Shown in pieces: positions 37,270-46,102 of a stretch of DNA of 64,000 nt. This DNA comes from Rhodococcus sp. Z13. Lineage in GTDB: Bacteria > Actinomycetota > Actinomycetes > Mycobacteriales > Mycobacteriaceae. Where the stretch lies: NCBI RefSeq assembly GCF_025837095.1, contig NZ_CP107551.1, positions 974,352 through 1,038,351 of the forward strand, given 5' to 3'. Under the pieces are notes generated by a model that worked only from the letters and a program-made list of their open reading frames with translations, did not search any database and was not told where the DNA came from. Both the position numbers and the translations under genes were made by a program. How positions within the stretch are numbered: the first letter of the stretch is position 1; every line of letters begins with the position of its first letter.

Positions 37270-38958
37270 TCAGTCGGTGGCGGCGACCAGCGGCTCGAGG
37301 GTGAGCTCCGGCAGCTCCTTCTGGATGTACTGCAGGCGCCACTTGTCGCTCACCAGTGCCAGGAGCACCCCGTCGGAACGGGTGAAGACCTCGACGCCGC
37401 GCTGCCGGTTCAGCTCGTCCACCGACGCCGCGTCGGTGCGGCGGGCGAGGGAGTAACCGAGCGGCTCGATCTTCGGGTCGACGTTGTACTCGGCCTTCAT
37501 GCGCGCGGCGACCACCTCGAACTGCATCGGGCCGACGGCGGCCATCACCGGTGAGGCGTCGCCGCGGATGTCGTTGCGCAGGATCTGCACGACACCCTCG
37601 GAGTCGAGCTGGTCCACGGCCTTGCGGAACTGCTTGTACTTCGAGGCACTCTCGGCCCGCAGGATCGCGAAGTGTTCGGGGGCGAACGACGGGATCGGCG
37701 GGAATTCCACCTTCCGGTCGACGAAGAGCGTGTGGCCCGGTGCCAGCGCGGTGGCGTTGACCAGGCCGACGACGTCGCCGGGATAGGCGTTCTCCACCGT
37801 CGACCGCTCGCGGCCGAAGACCGTCAGGGCGTACTTGGTGGCGAAGGGCTTGCCGGTCTGGGCGTGGGTGACGACCATGCCGCGCTCGAACACACCGGAG
37901 ACGACACGCATGAACGCCAGCCGGTCGCGGTGCGCGGTGTCCATGCCGGCCTGCACCTTGAAGACCACGGCGCTGAACGGGTCGTCGACCGAGCGGGGAT
38001 TGCCGTCGACGTCGAGGCGGGCACCCGGGGCGGGCGCCAGCGCGACGAGCGTGTCGAGGATCTGCCGCACACCGAAGTTGAGCATCGCGGACGCGAAGAT
38101 CACCGGGGAGGTCTGCCCGGCCAGGAACAGCTCCTGGTCGTGGTCCTGGCCGCTGGCCGAGAGCAGCTCCGACTCCTCGGCGGCCTCGGCCCAGGTGTCG
38201 CCCTCACGGCTCAGCGCCTCGTCGGGGGACAGGTGCTCCTCGGGCGCGATCTTCGCGCCACCGGCGGTGCGGGTGAACTTGATGTACTCGACGGCGGCAC
38301 CGTCCTCGCCGCGGCGCAGCAGGCCACGGAAGTCACCGGCGATGCCCACCGGCCAGAACAGCGGCGTCGGCGTCAGCCCGATGCGCTCCTGGATCTCGTC
38401 GAGCAGCTCGAGCGGGGTGCGGCCCGGGCGGTCCCACTTGTTGATCACCGTGATCACCGGGATGCCGCGGTGGCGGCACACCTGGAACAGCTTCAGCGTC
38501 TGCGGCTCGAGGCCCTTCGCGGCGTCGATGAGCATGACGGCGGCGTCGACGGCGGTGAGGACGCGGTAGGTGTCCTCGGAGAAGTCGGAGTGGCCGGGGG
38601 TGTCGACGAGGTTGATGACGTTGACCGTCTCGCTGCCGTCCTCGCCGCGGGGCGCCTCCTCGGAGGTGTAGTTGAACTGCAGCGCCGTGGAGCTGACGGA
38701 GATGCCGCGGGCCTTCTCCATCTCCATCCAGTCCGACACGGTGGACTTGCGCCCGGCCTTGCCGTGGACCGCGCCGGCTTCGGAGATCACCCGGGCGTGC
38801 AGCGCGAGCGCCTCGGTGAGCGTCGACTTGCCCGCGTCCGGGTGGGAGATGACGGCGAACGTGCGCCGGCGCTCCGCCTCGGCGCGCACTTCCTTCGCGG
38901 ATGCAGGCTTCGTGCTGCCGGTGGAACGACTGTCGGCCGAAGCATGCGGGGTGCTCAC
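37270..38958 (-). CDS. prfC: Peptide chain release factor 3
   Basis: A 562-residue translational GTPase that recycles RF1/RF2 after termination and takes part in post-peptidyl-transfer quality control. The G motifs are complete: FAVISHPDAGKSTLTEAL (G1, near 35), the switch region RGISVSSTALQF, NLVDTPGHSDFSEDTYR (G3, key DTPGHxDF) and VITVINKWDRPGR (G4 NKWD). RF3-specific segments such as DEIQERIGLTPTPLFWPVGIAGDF-like (key residues PxxWPVG) and the C-terminal region are normal. Start is GTG 38958, with GAGAGG nearby. The long N-terminal extension is Ser/Ala/Thr-rich. Monocistronic as far as can be seen. Confidence 0.96.
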   Translation of the reverse strand: MSTPHASADSRSTGSTKPASAKEVRAEAERRRTFAVISHPDAGKSTLTEALALHARVISEAGAVHGKAGRKSTVSDWMEMEKARGISVSSTALQFNYTSEEAPRGEDGSETVNVINLVDTPGHSDFSEDTYRVLTAVDAAVMLIDAAKGLEPQTLKLFQVCRHRGIPVITVINKWDRPGRTPLELLDEIQERIGLTPTPLFWPVGIAGDFRGLLRRGEDGAAVEYIKFTRTAGGAKIAPEEHLSPDEALSREGDTWAEAAEESELLSASGQDHDQELFLAGQTSPVIFASAMLNFGVRQILDTLVALAPAPGARLDVDGNPRSVDDPFSAVVFKVQAGMDTAHRDRLAFMRVVSGVFERGMVVTHAQTGKPFATKYALTVFGRERSTVENAYPGDVVGLVNATALAPGHTLFVDRKVEFPPIPSFAPEHFAILRAESASKYKQFRKAVDQLDSEGVVQILRNDIRGDASPVMAAVGPMQFEVVAARMKAEYNVDPKIEPLGYSLARRTDAASVDELNRQRGVEVFTRSDGVLLALVSDKWRLQYIQKELPELTLEPLVAATD

Positions 38959-39126
38959 GCGGAAAACCTCTCGAAGGGGGCAGTGGGTGGGGGCGCTATC
39001 GCCGGTAACTCGTCCATGTTACTCGGCGATTCGGTGTCGATTTCTCTCAGATTCGATCACGTTTCCCGGCCGACGACCCTCCACCCCTCCTTCCGGGTGC
39101 ACGCTGATGAGCAAACAGCGGGCTGT

Positions 39127-39166
39127 GCAGTCACCGGAGCAACCACGCAGTCACCGGAGCAACCAC
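39127..39166. repeat. Perfect 20-bp tandem duplication before the acyl-AMP ligase gene
   Basis: GCAGTCACCGGAGCAACCAC occurs twice head to tail (39127-39146, 39147-39166), 16 bp before the start codon. A recent duplication or a two-site binding element. Confidence 0.9.
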
Positions 39167-39182
39167 CGAACGGGAGTTGGTC

Positions 39183-40820
39183 GTGAGCAGGTTCACCGAA
39201 GAGATGTACGCGACGGCGGAGGCGGACACGGGGGTCCTGATCACCGGGGAGCCGGGAGCACCCCTGCAGCAGAGCTGGGGGGCCATCCACCGTCAGGCCC
39301 GCTGCATGGCGGGCGCACTCGCCGCCGCGGGCATCGGGCCGGGCGACTCCGTGGGCATCCTCGCCGGGGAACCCGTGGACATCGCCCCCGCCTGCCAGAG
39401 CGTGTGGATGCGCGGGGCCAGCGTGACGATGCTGCACCAGCCCACACCCCGCACCGACCTGCAGTTGTGGGCACGCGACACCGAGGTCGTGCTGAAGATG
39501 ATCGACGCGCGTGCCGTCGTCCTCGGCACTCCCTTCGAGATCGCCGAGCAGTTGCTGCGCGAGCGCGGGATCACGGTGGTGACCATCGGGCAGATGCGGG
39601 AGGGGAAGCCCGTCGAGCCCGTGGACACCGCCGAATCGGACATGCTGCTGCAGCAGCTGACCTCGGGGTCCACCGGTTCCCCGAAGGCCGTGCGGATCAC
39701 GCACGGGAACTTCTACGCCAACGCCGACGCGATGATGGAGCGCGTCAAGTTCTCGCTCGACGACGACGTGATGGTCAGCTGGCTTCCGCTGTTCCACGAC
39801 ATGGGGATGGTGGGGTTCCTCAGCGTCCCGATGCAGGTGGGTGCCACGGTCGTGTCGGTCACGCCGCTGGACTTCCTGCGGTCGCCGATGCTGTGGGCGG
39901 AACTGATCAGCAAGTACCGCGGAACCCTCACGGCGGCACCCAACTTCGCGTACTCGCTGCTCGCCCGGAAGCTGGCGCAGGCACCCGACGGAGCGGTGGA
40001 CCTGTCGTCGATGCGCTGGATGTGGAACGGGGCCGAACCCGTCGACCCCGACACGATGGAGCACCTCGCGAAGGAGGGGGAGCGGTTCGGTCTCGACCCC
40101 ACCGCCCTGGCCCCGTCCTACGGGATGGCCGAGACCACCCTCGCGGTGTCGGTACCCGATCCCGGCCGCGGCATGGTCCTCGACGTCGTCGACCCCGACC
40201 TGCTCGAGGCCGGCGGCATGGCGGTGCCCACCAGCCGGCCGCACGCGCGCCGCATGCCCACCCTCGGCCGGCTCGTCTCCGGGCTCGAGGGCCGGGTGGT
40301 CGGCCGCGACGGGCAGGTGCTCCCGCCCCGCGGGGTCGGCATCATCCAGCTGCGCGGCAAGGCCGTCACACACGGCTATCTCACCGTCGACGGACCGGTC
40401 CCGGCCCAGGACTCCGACGGCTGGCTCGACACCGGCGACGTCGGCTACTTCACCGAGGAAGGTCACGTCGTGGTGTGCGGGCGGGTGAAGGACGTCATCA
40501 TCATGGGTGGCCGCAACGTCTATCCCACCGACATCGAGCGGGCGGCGTGCAGCGTCGAGGGCGTGCGTCCCGGCAACGCCGTCGCGATCCGGCTCGACGC
40601 AGGGGAGAAGCGCGAGTCCTTCGCCGTCGCGGTCGAGACCAAGCTGTTCGACGACCCCGAACAGGTGCGGCGCATCGAACGCGAGGTCGTGCACGCGGTG
40701 GTCGCCGAGGTGGGGGTGCGGCCGCGCACCGTGGCGGTGCTCGGGCCGGGCAGCATCCCGAAGACGTCCTCGGGCAAGCTGCGGCGCGGGAACTCGCTGG
40801 CGCTGCTCACCCGCGGCTGA
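39183..40820 (+). CDS. Fatty-acyl-AMP ligase / acyl-CoA synthetase (Rv1013/Pks16-like)
   Basis: A 545-residue adenylate-forming enzyme that activates a fatty or aromatic acid. Position in the gene order and length match what I recall of M. tuberculosis Rv1013 (named pks16 but an acyl ligase). Core motifs: [20 protein letters not shown] (AMP loop, key STGSPK near 155), [39 protein letters not shown], and the hinge [22 protein letters not shown] with [11 protein letters not shown] at the end. The presence of PLFHDMG and LPLFHD is typical of the FAAL/FadD group acting on lipid precursors. The start is GTG 39183 with CGGGAG 7 bp upstream; the TTG at 39177 abuts that site. Confidence 0.92.
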   Translation: MSRFTEEMYATAEADTGVLITGEPGAPLQQSWGAIHRQARCMAGALAAAGIGPGDSVGILAGEPVDIAPACQSVWMRGASVTMLHQPTPRTDLQLWARDTEVVLKMIDARAVVLGTPFEIAEQLLRERGITVVTIGQMREGKPVEPVDTAESDMLLQQLTSGSTGSPKAVRITHGNFYANADAMMERVKFSLDDDVMVSWLPLFHDMGMVGFLSVPMQVGATVVSVTPLDFLRSPMLWAELISKYRGTLTAAPNFAYSLLARKLAQAPDGAVDLSSMRWMWNGAEPVDPDTMEHLAKEGERFGLDPTALAPSYGMAETTLAVSVPDPGRGMVLDVVDPDLLEAGGMAVPTSRPHARRMPTLGRLVSGLEGRVVGRDGQVLPPRGVGIIQLRGKAVTHGYLTVDGPVPAQDSDGWLDTGDVGYFTEEGHVVVCGRVKDVIIMGGRNVYPTDIERAACSVEGVRPGNAVAIRLDAGEKRESFAVAVETKLFDDPEQVRRIEREVVHAVVAEVGVRPRTVAVLGPGSIPKTSSGKLRRGNSLALLTRG

Positions 40821-40876
40821 AGGGCCCGGGGCAGAGCACGACGGGGTCGGGGGCCGGCGGGGTCGGAGGACCGGGG

Positions 40877-42052
40877 TCAGAGGACACTGCGGAGGAAGTC
40901 GGTGACCACCCCCACCGCTTCCTCGAGCCGGGGCCGCTGGTCCGGCCCCGCGTAGTAGTGGGTCGCGCCGGGGATCTCGTGCAGCTTCTTCACGGGATGA
41001 CCGATCGCGTCGTAGAGGCGCCGGGTGTGGCTCGGCGTGCACGCGTTGTCGGCGAGATTTCCCACCACGAGAGTCGGGACGTCGATGTCGCGCCCGCAGG
41101 CGACACCGTCGGCGCGCGCGTCGTCGAAACTCCACTGCGACAACCAGCTCCGCAGTGTGCAGAAGCGGGCCAGCCCGACCGGCCCCATGTTCACCACCTG
41201 CGGGTCGCCGAGATAGCACGTGCCGGGGACCCGTTCGTTGGGGTCGATGGCCGGGTCGAGCCAGCGCGGATCGGCCATCGTGCCGTGCACGACGAATCCG
41301 AACTCGTCGTGGGGGCGACCCGCGGACCTCAGTTCGTCCAGCTTCTCCTTCACCCACACGGTGATCCGGCGGTTGCGGTCGATCTGGGCCTGCCGGTAGC
41401 GGGCGACGAATTCCGGGTCGTAGGGAGGCTTGTGGGGTGCGTCGGGGGCGTAGAGGTCCAGTTCCGGATCGCGCCGGGACGGGTCCGTCTCGTCGAGGAT
41501 CGACGGATCGATCCACTCGGTCAACGTGCCGTGACGGCTCACGTGCGCCGCGAGCAGCACCACTGCGTCGGCGGCGGGCAGGTCGAGTGCGGTGAGGTCC
41601 GGTGGGTCGCCCGCGGGTGTGGCGGTGACGGTCGCGTGCCGGGCCTGCTGCTGGTAGAAGAGCGAGAGGGACCCGCCCCCGCTCCAGCCCGCCAGCACGA
41701 CCTTCTCGTAGCCGAGCCGCTGTTTCGCATCCCTGATGCAGGCACCGAGATCCTCGACGACCTTCTCCATGATCAGGGCCGAATCGGTCCCCCGGTACCG
41801 GCTGTTGCAGTAGACGACGTGGTGTCCCGCGCGGGCGAGGGCATTGACCATCGGCAGATACGCGCCGCCGCCGATGGGATGCATGAACACCAGCACCGTG
41901 TCCGACGGCACGTCGCGCGGTACCAGCAGATAGGACTCCAGGGCCACGATATCCCCGGTGCCGCCGTAGACGTCCTGGTAGGGCGACGAATCCTCGAACA
42001 CGACGAGATAGGGGATGCGGTCGTAGCGATGCTGCGCGAGCGGTTCGGGCAC
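40877..42052 (-). CDS. Alpha/beta hydrolase, coupled to a homogentisate-dioxygenase-like gene
   Basis: A 391-residue alpha/beta hydrolase. The nucleophile elbow is GWSGGGSL near residue 113, the oxyanion region is FMHPIGGGAYLP, and the late part has VGNLADNACTPSHTRRL (acid region) and GATHYYAGPDQR (catalytic histidine). It is longer than the dienelactone hydrolases and has a large lid insertion between about 150 and 290. Start GTG 42052 is chosen because AGGAGC overlaps the stop of the upstream dioxygenase-like gene, 7 bp away, so the pair is co-translated. The partnership suggests aromatic or ester catabolism; the substrate is unknown. Confidence 0.87.
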   Translation of the reverse strand: MPEPLAQHRYDRIPYLVVFEDSSPYQDVYGGTGDIVALESYLLVPRDVPSDTVLVFMHPIGGGAYLPMVNALARAGHHVVYCNSRYRGTDSALIMEKVVEDLGACIRDAKQRLGYEKVVLAGWSGGGSLSLFYQQQARHATVTATPAGDPPDLTALDLPAADAVVLLAAHVSRHGTLTEWIDPSILDETDPSRRDPELDLYAPDAPHKPPYDPEFVARYRQAQIDRNRRITVWVKEKLDELRSAGRPHDEFGFVVHGTMADPRWLDPAIDPNERVPGTCYLGDPQVVNMGPVGLARFCTLRSWLSQWSFDDARADGVACGRDIDVPTLVVGNLADNACTPSHTRRLYDAIGHPVKKLHEIPGATHYYAGPDQRPRLEEAVGVVTDFLRSVL

Positions 42053-42059
42053 GGTGCTC

Positions 42060-43151
42060 CTAGTCGGGCTCGGGGACGGCGGCGAGGAGTTCGGCGGACG
42101 GGACGAGACGCCGGCGGGTGTCGATCGCGACGACCTTCCATCCGATGCGGGTGTCCTGGTCGTGGCGTCGTCGCGCGCGTTCACGGGCGCGACGCGGCGC
42201 TCCGTGGTGCAGTCCCTGCGGAGCGTGGCTGAGCAGTGTCTCGGGCATCTCCACGCCGAAGATCTCCCCGCCGTGGAAGAACGCGATCTCGTCGAAGTCG
42301 ACGTTGCGGTGGTACCACGGCACGCGTTCGGTGCCGGGCACACCCTCCGCCGGCCGGGGCAGGAAGTTCATCACGTACACGCCGGTGGCCTGCATGAACA
42401 GATGCACGGTGGGTGGCAGGTGCACGCTGTCCGACCCGATGGCGTTGTAGTCGTCGATGTTGAAGGTGAACGGGAAGTTGTCACCGCGCCAGCCCTCGAC
42501 GTCGAGGGGATGATGCCGTTGGAACAACGAGGTGGGTCCACCCTCGTGCACGAGCCGCACCTCGTACTCGCGGTCGCCGTCGTCCTGATACGCCTGCGGT
42601 TCCGGCACGGTGATCTGCGCGGGATCGAAGGGGAAGTGCCGGCCGAGTTCCCGGGGCGGGGGTACCCGGAACTCGTCGGTGGCCTCGATCATGAGCAGGA
42701 AACAGTCGCCGTCGGGGACGTGGCGGAAGGTGGTGGCCTTCGGCAGGTACACCCAGTTGCCGGGACGATATGCGAGAGGACCGAATTCGGTTTCGAAGGT
42801 GCCGGTTCCGTGATGGACGAAGGACAGCAGGTCGCCGTCGACGTGCCGGACGTGGAACGGCATCGCGGTCGCTCGGCGGCTCAGCATGATCCGGCAGTCG
42901 GGATTGGTGAACAGGGTCAGCGGTGACCCGGCGGGATCGTCGAGATCGGTGGGGCGCAGATTCGAGGCGATCACGTCCAGCGGACGGAGCGGTCCCACGG
43001 TCCGGTACTCGGTCGGATCGTTGCGCCGGTACAGGTGCGCCGTGCGGCCGGTGAAGCCGGACCGGCCGAGTTCGTCGTCCTCGAGACCGTCGAGATCGGC
43101 GTGGATCCGGTGCGGTGTCACACCCTTACGCAGATGGACGAACGACTCCAT
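42060..43151 (-). CDS. Homogentisate 1,2-dioxygenase-like cupin protein
   Basis: A 363-residue double-cupin protein resembling homogentisate 1,2-dioxygenase. The first cupin is near 110 (HVRHVDGDLLSFVHHGTG) with YRPGNWVYLPKATTFRHVPDGDC after it; the second, near 270-310, carries WYHRNVDFDEIAFFHGG and LSHAPQGLHHG, where the histidines would bind iron (family residues H, E and H). It is clearly shorter than classic HmgA (about 430-450 residues), and no fumarylacetoacetase or maleylacetoacetate isomerase gene is adjacent. So it may act on another ring-diol. It is first in a two-gene operon with an alpha/beta hydrolase. Confidence 0.85.
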   Translation of the reverse strand: MESFVHLRKGVTPHRIHADLDGLEDDELGRSGFTGRTAHLYRRNDPTEYRTVGPLRPLDVIASNLRPTDLDDPAGSPLTLFTNPDCRIMLSRRATAMPFHVRHVDGDLLSFVHHGTGTFETEFGPLAYRPGNWVYLPKATTFRHVPDGDCFLLMIEATDEFRVPPPRELGRHFPFDPAQITVPEPQAYQDDGDREYEVRLVHEGGPTSLFQRHHPLDVEGWRGDNFPFTFNIDDYNAIGSDSVHLPPTVHLFMQATGVYVMNFLPRPAEGVPGTERVPWYHRNVDFDEIAFFHGGEIFGVEMPETLLSHAPQGLHHGAPRRARERARRRHDQDTRIGWKVVAIDTRRRLVPSAELLAAVPEPD

Positions 43152-43213
43152 AGCCGAAGACAGTACGTCCCGGGCTCCGGTGCGCGGTCGTTTTCGTCCC
43201 GCTCACGGAATTT

Positions 43214-43786
43214 TCAGTGGATGCGGTTCTGGGCGCCTTCGAGGCCGAGCTTCAGCAACAGTTCCACGGCGTCGGCGCCTTCCTCGCACCACACGTCGAG
43301 GTCCTTGCGCTCGGCGGCCGAGAAGGGCTTGAGCACGAAGTCGGCGGGGTCCTGGCGACCTGGCGGGCGTCCGATACCCATCCGCACCCGCAGGTAGTCC
43401 TTGGTGCCGAGCGAGGAGGAGATCGACCGCAGACCGTTGTGGCCGTTCTCGCCGCCGCCGAGCTTGAGGCGGATCGTGCCGAAGTCGAGGTCGAGTTCGT
43501 CGTGCACGACGACGATGTTCGCCGGGTCGACCGAGAAGAACTTGGCCAGGCCCGCGACCGGGCCACCCGACAGGTTCATGTACGTCCGGGGCTTGGCGAC
43601 GACGACCTGCCGGCCGTCGAGTCGCGCCTGCACGATCTCGGAGTTGCTGCGCTTGTGCGCGGAGAACTTGCCGCCCACACGTCCGGCCAGCACGTCGGCC
43701 ACCATGAAACCGATGTTGTGGCGGGTGTTCTCGTACTTCGGCCCGGGATTGCCGAGACCGACGACGAGCGCGGTGTCCTCGCTCAC
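43214..43786 (-). CDS. pth: Peptidyl-tRNA hydrolase
   Basis: A 190-residue essential esterase that frees tRNA from peptidyl-tRNA. Active-site features: [19 protein letters not shown] near 10-28 (Asn and His), [11 protein letters not shown] near 68 and [16 protein letters not shown] near 92 (Asp), then [12 protein letters not shown]. Length is standard. I chose GTG 43786 with GAAAGGAAG just upstream; the frame is open 26 codons further. It lies downstream of rplY on the same strand, as in many actinobacteria, separated by a hairpin. Confidence 0.96.
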   Translation of the reverse strand: MSEDTALVVGLGNPGPKYENTRHNIGFMVADVLAGRVGGKFSAHKRSNSEIVQARLDGRQVVVAKPRTYMNLSGGPVAGLAKFFSVDPANIVVVHDELDLDFGTIRLKLGGGENGHNGLRSISSSLGTKDYLRVRMGIGRPPGRQDPADFVLKPFSAAERKDLDVWCEEGADAVELLLKLGLEGAQNRIH

Positions 43787-43815
43787 CTGTGCTTCCTTTC
43801 GTGCTTTACCGAACA

Positions 43816-43853
43816 CGTACGGCGCGCCATCCCGGAGGATGACGCGCCGTACG
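43816..43853 (-). terminator. Intercistronic hairpin between rplY and pth
   Basis: CGTACGGCGCG (43816-43826) pairs perfectly with CGCGCCGTACG (43843-43853). The loop holds a second stem (CATCC/GGATG). It probably ends or attenuates the rplY message ahead of pth, which has its own ribosome site. Confidence 0.65.
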
Positions 43854-43881
43854 AACGACTTCATCGAAGAGCCGTACCGAC

Positions 43882-44484
43882 TCAGGCCTCTTCGGCAGCC
43901 TCGGCGGCGGCCTCTTCGCCCTCGTCGCCCTCGAGGTCCTGCGGAGCCTCGGTGACGTTCACGAGCAGCAGCTCCGGATCGTCGGCCAGGGTGGCGCCGG
44001 CGGGCAGCTCCACGCCACCGGCCAGGATCTGGGTGCCGGCCTCGGCGCCCTCGATCGAGACGGTGATCTCCTCGGGGAGGTTCAGGGCGTCGGCCTCGAC
44101 CTTGATGGTGGTGACCTCGTGGACCACGAGGGTGCCGGCAGCGGCCTCACCGGTGATGGTGAGCGGAACCTCGACGGCGACCTTCTCGCCCTTCTGGACG
44201 ACGAGCAGGTCGGCGTGCTCGATGTAGCGGCGGATCGGGTGGACGACGACCGACTTGGTCAGCGCGAGCTGCTCCTCGCCGTCGATGTCCAGGGTGAGGA
44301 CGGCGTTGGTGCCGTGGGCACGCAGCACGGCCGCGAACTCGAGCTCGGGGAGAGCGAGGTGCCGGGGGTCGGTGCCGTGGCCGTACAGGACGGCGGGGAT
44401 CTGGCCGGCGCGACGGGCGCGACGGGCGGCACCCTTGCCGAACTCGGTACGGACGCTGGCTACGAGACGATTCTCGTCGGACAT
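43882..44484 (-). CDS. rplY: 50S ribosomal protein L25 / general stress protein Ctc
   Basis: A 200-residue L25 of the long (CTC/TL5) type that binds 5S rRNA. The N-terminal L25 domain is at about 1-95 ([29 protein letters not shown]) and is followed by the beta-rich TL5 C-terminal domain ([20 protein letters not shown]), ending in an acidic Glu/Ala tail. Start ATG 44484 follows AGGAGCC. Its place next to pth and upstream of prsA/glmU in the wider order matches Rv1015c; here the egt block is inserted. Confidence 0.97.
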   Translation of the reverse strand: MSDENRLVASVRTEFGKGAARRARRAGQIPAVLYGHGTDPRHLALPELEFAAVLRAHGTNAVLTLDIDGEEQLALTKSVVVHPIRRYIEHADLLVVQKGEKVAVEVPLTITGEAAAGTLVVHEVTTIKVEADALNLPEEITVSIEGAEAGTQILAGGVELPAGATLADDPELLLVNVTEAPQDLEGDEGEEAAAEAAEEA

Positions 44485-44682
44485 GATGTAAAGGCTCCTA
44501 CGCTGGTGGCACTTCGTGGTCGGGTGTTCTCGAACGAATGGAACCGACACGCGCGACCAGGAGCAGACGCTCATCCGTCGCAGCCGCGTCGATCACGGTG
44601 AGCCAGCGATGTTGCGGTTCACCCTCGCCGAGACAACTCGAACCACTCTACCGGATGGTCCGGAACGAAGCGAACCCCGCCC

Positions 44683-45861
44683 TCAGGAGCGGGCCAGATC
44701 ATGCACGTGCGCCAGGAACCGGTCGACGTCGGCGGGGGAGACGAAGTAGTGCGGCGAGGCCCGCACCACCGCGGCCAGCTCGCGCGCCGACATGTCGAGC
44801 AGCGTCGAGCTGCGGCGGCTGACGGTGACGGTCACCGACCGCTCGGCGAGGGCGTCGCGCACAGCCACCGGGTCGACCCCGTCCACGGTGAACGAGACGA
44901 TGCCGCTGCGCTGCACCCCGAGGTCGTGGACGGTCACCCCGTCGATGTCGGCGAGGCCGTCGCGCAGGTGCCCGGCGCGGTAGGCGATCGCCTCGGTCAC
45001 CGCGTCCACACCCAGGCCGAGCAGGTAGTCGACGGCCGCGCCGAGGCCGAGCCGGCCAGCCACGTCGGTCTCCCACAGTTCGAACCGGGAGGCGTCCGGC
45101 GCGAGCTCGTAGGCCTCCGGGGCCGTCCAGGTGGCGCCGTGCAGGTCGAGCACCGCGGGTTCGAGCTCGGTGATCAGCCGCGGCCGCACGTAGAGGAAGC
45201 CGGTGCCGCGCGGGCCGCGCAGCCACTTGCGTCCGGTGCCGGAGAGCGCGTCGACCTCCAGTTCCGGGACCACGACCGGCAGCTGGCCCACCGACTGGCA
45301 CGCATCGAGCAGGACCAGGGCGCCGACGGCGTGGGCGGCGTCGGCCACCTCCCGCACGGGATTGACCAGCCCACCGTTGGTGGGGGCGTGGACCACCGAC
45401 ACCAGCTTCACCCGCTCGTCGAGCATTCCCCGCAGCGCGTCGACGTCGATGCGGCCGGACGCGTCGGACGGGATCACCTCGACGCTCGCGCCCGTGGTCT
45501 TCGCCCGCTGCAGCGCCGCGATCGCGTTGGCGGCATATTCGGCCTGCGAGAGCAGGATGCGGTCTCCGGGCAGCAGGGGAACCGCGTAGAAGAAGGACGT
45601 CCACGCCCGCGACGCGCTGTCGGTGAGCGCGATCGAGCTCGCCGGCACGTCGAACAGGCGCCCGAGCGAGGTCTTCACCGCGGCGAGGTCGTCGAGCCGC
45701 TCGTCCGCCGCCACGTACCCGCCGACCTCGGCCTCGCGGCGCAGGTGGGCGATCACCGTCTCCAGCACCGGGGTCGGGGGCAGCGACGAGCCCGCGCTGT
45801 CGAGGAACACCCGGTCGAAGCATCCCGGAGTGTCGCGCCGGGCCGCCTGCAGGTCGAGCAC
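44683..45861 (-). CDS. Class V PLP aminotransferase-fold enzyme, EgtE-like candidate
   Basis: A 392-residue PLP enzyme of the cysteine-desulfurase type. The N-terminal VFLDSAGSSLPP and AEVGGYVAADERLDDL segments, VLLDACQSVGQL (PLP aspartate) and SGTGRKWLRGPRGTGFLYV (PLP lysine) are visible. The protein is like EgtE, the lyase of ergothioneine synthesis, in AEVGGYVAA and in its ending SPHYFVSPADVDRFL. Adjacent to egtA but on the opposite strand, whereas the mycobacterial egtE follows egtD. So it could be EgtE, or a related C-S lyase or desulfurase recruited next to the cluster. Start GTG 45861 follows GAGGAAGGA. Confidence 0.75.
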   Translation of the reverse strand: MLDLQAARRDTPGCFDRVFLDSAGSSLPPTPVLETVIAHLRREAEVGGYVAADERLDDLAAVKTSLGRLFDVPASSIALTDSASRAWTSFFYAVPLLPGDRILLSQAEYAANAIAALQRAKTTGASVEVIPSDASGRIDVDALRGMLDERVKLVSVVHAPTNGGLVNPVREVADAAHAVGALVLLDACQSVGQLPVVVPELEVDALSGTGRKWLRGPRGTGFLYVRPRLITELEPAVLDLHGATWTAPEAYELAPDASRFELWETDVAGRLGLGAAVDYLLGLGVDAVTEAIAYRAGHLRDGLADIDGVTVHDLGVQRSGIVSFTVDGVDPVAVRDALAERSVTVTVSRRSSTLLDMSARELAAVVRASPHYFVSPADVDRFLAHVHDLARS

Positions 45862-45912
45862 GAGCCCACATCCTTCCTCACCGTGCCGGTCCCACCGAGC
45901 CTAACGACCGGG

Positions 45913-46012
45913 CCGCTGAGCGGGTGGAGTGGCAGAGCCGCTGAGCGGGTGGAGTGGCAGAGCCGCTGAGCGGGTGGAGTGGCAGAGCCGCTGAGCGGGT
46001 GGAGGGGCAGAG
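45913..46012. repeat. Four tandem 25-bp repeats in the divergent promoter region of the ergothioneine genes
   Basis: Units start at 45913, 45938, 45963 and 45988. The first three are identical; the fourth has one change (GGAGG for GGAGT). Each begins CCGCTGAGCGGG, which contains the dyad CCGCT-G-AGCGG, and ends GTGGCAGAG. The array lies between the EgtE-like gene (start 45861) and egtA (start 46103). No coding sense. Confidence 0.95.
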
Positions 46013-46102
46013 CCACGGGGTGGGGCACGGTGCGTTCTCCGCACGTCGTGTTCCCGGGCGCGATAGGCTCGATCGGGTACCTGCCTACGGCCGAGGGGGT
46101 GG

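Noticed and set aside
38672-42232. 1186-codon plus-strand frame
   Set aside because: Shadow of prfC, the acyl-AMP ligase and the hydrolase; composition is low-complexity Arg/Gly/Pro.
45913-46012. CRISPR or plasmid iterons
   Set aside because: No spacers, no replication gene, and only four copies in a chromosomal promoter region.
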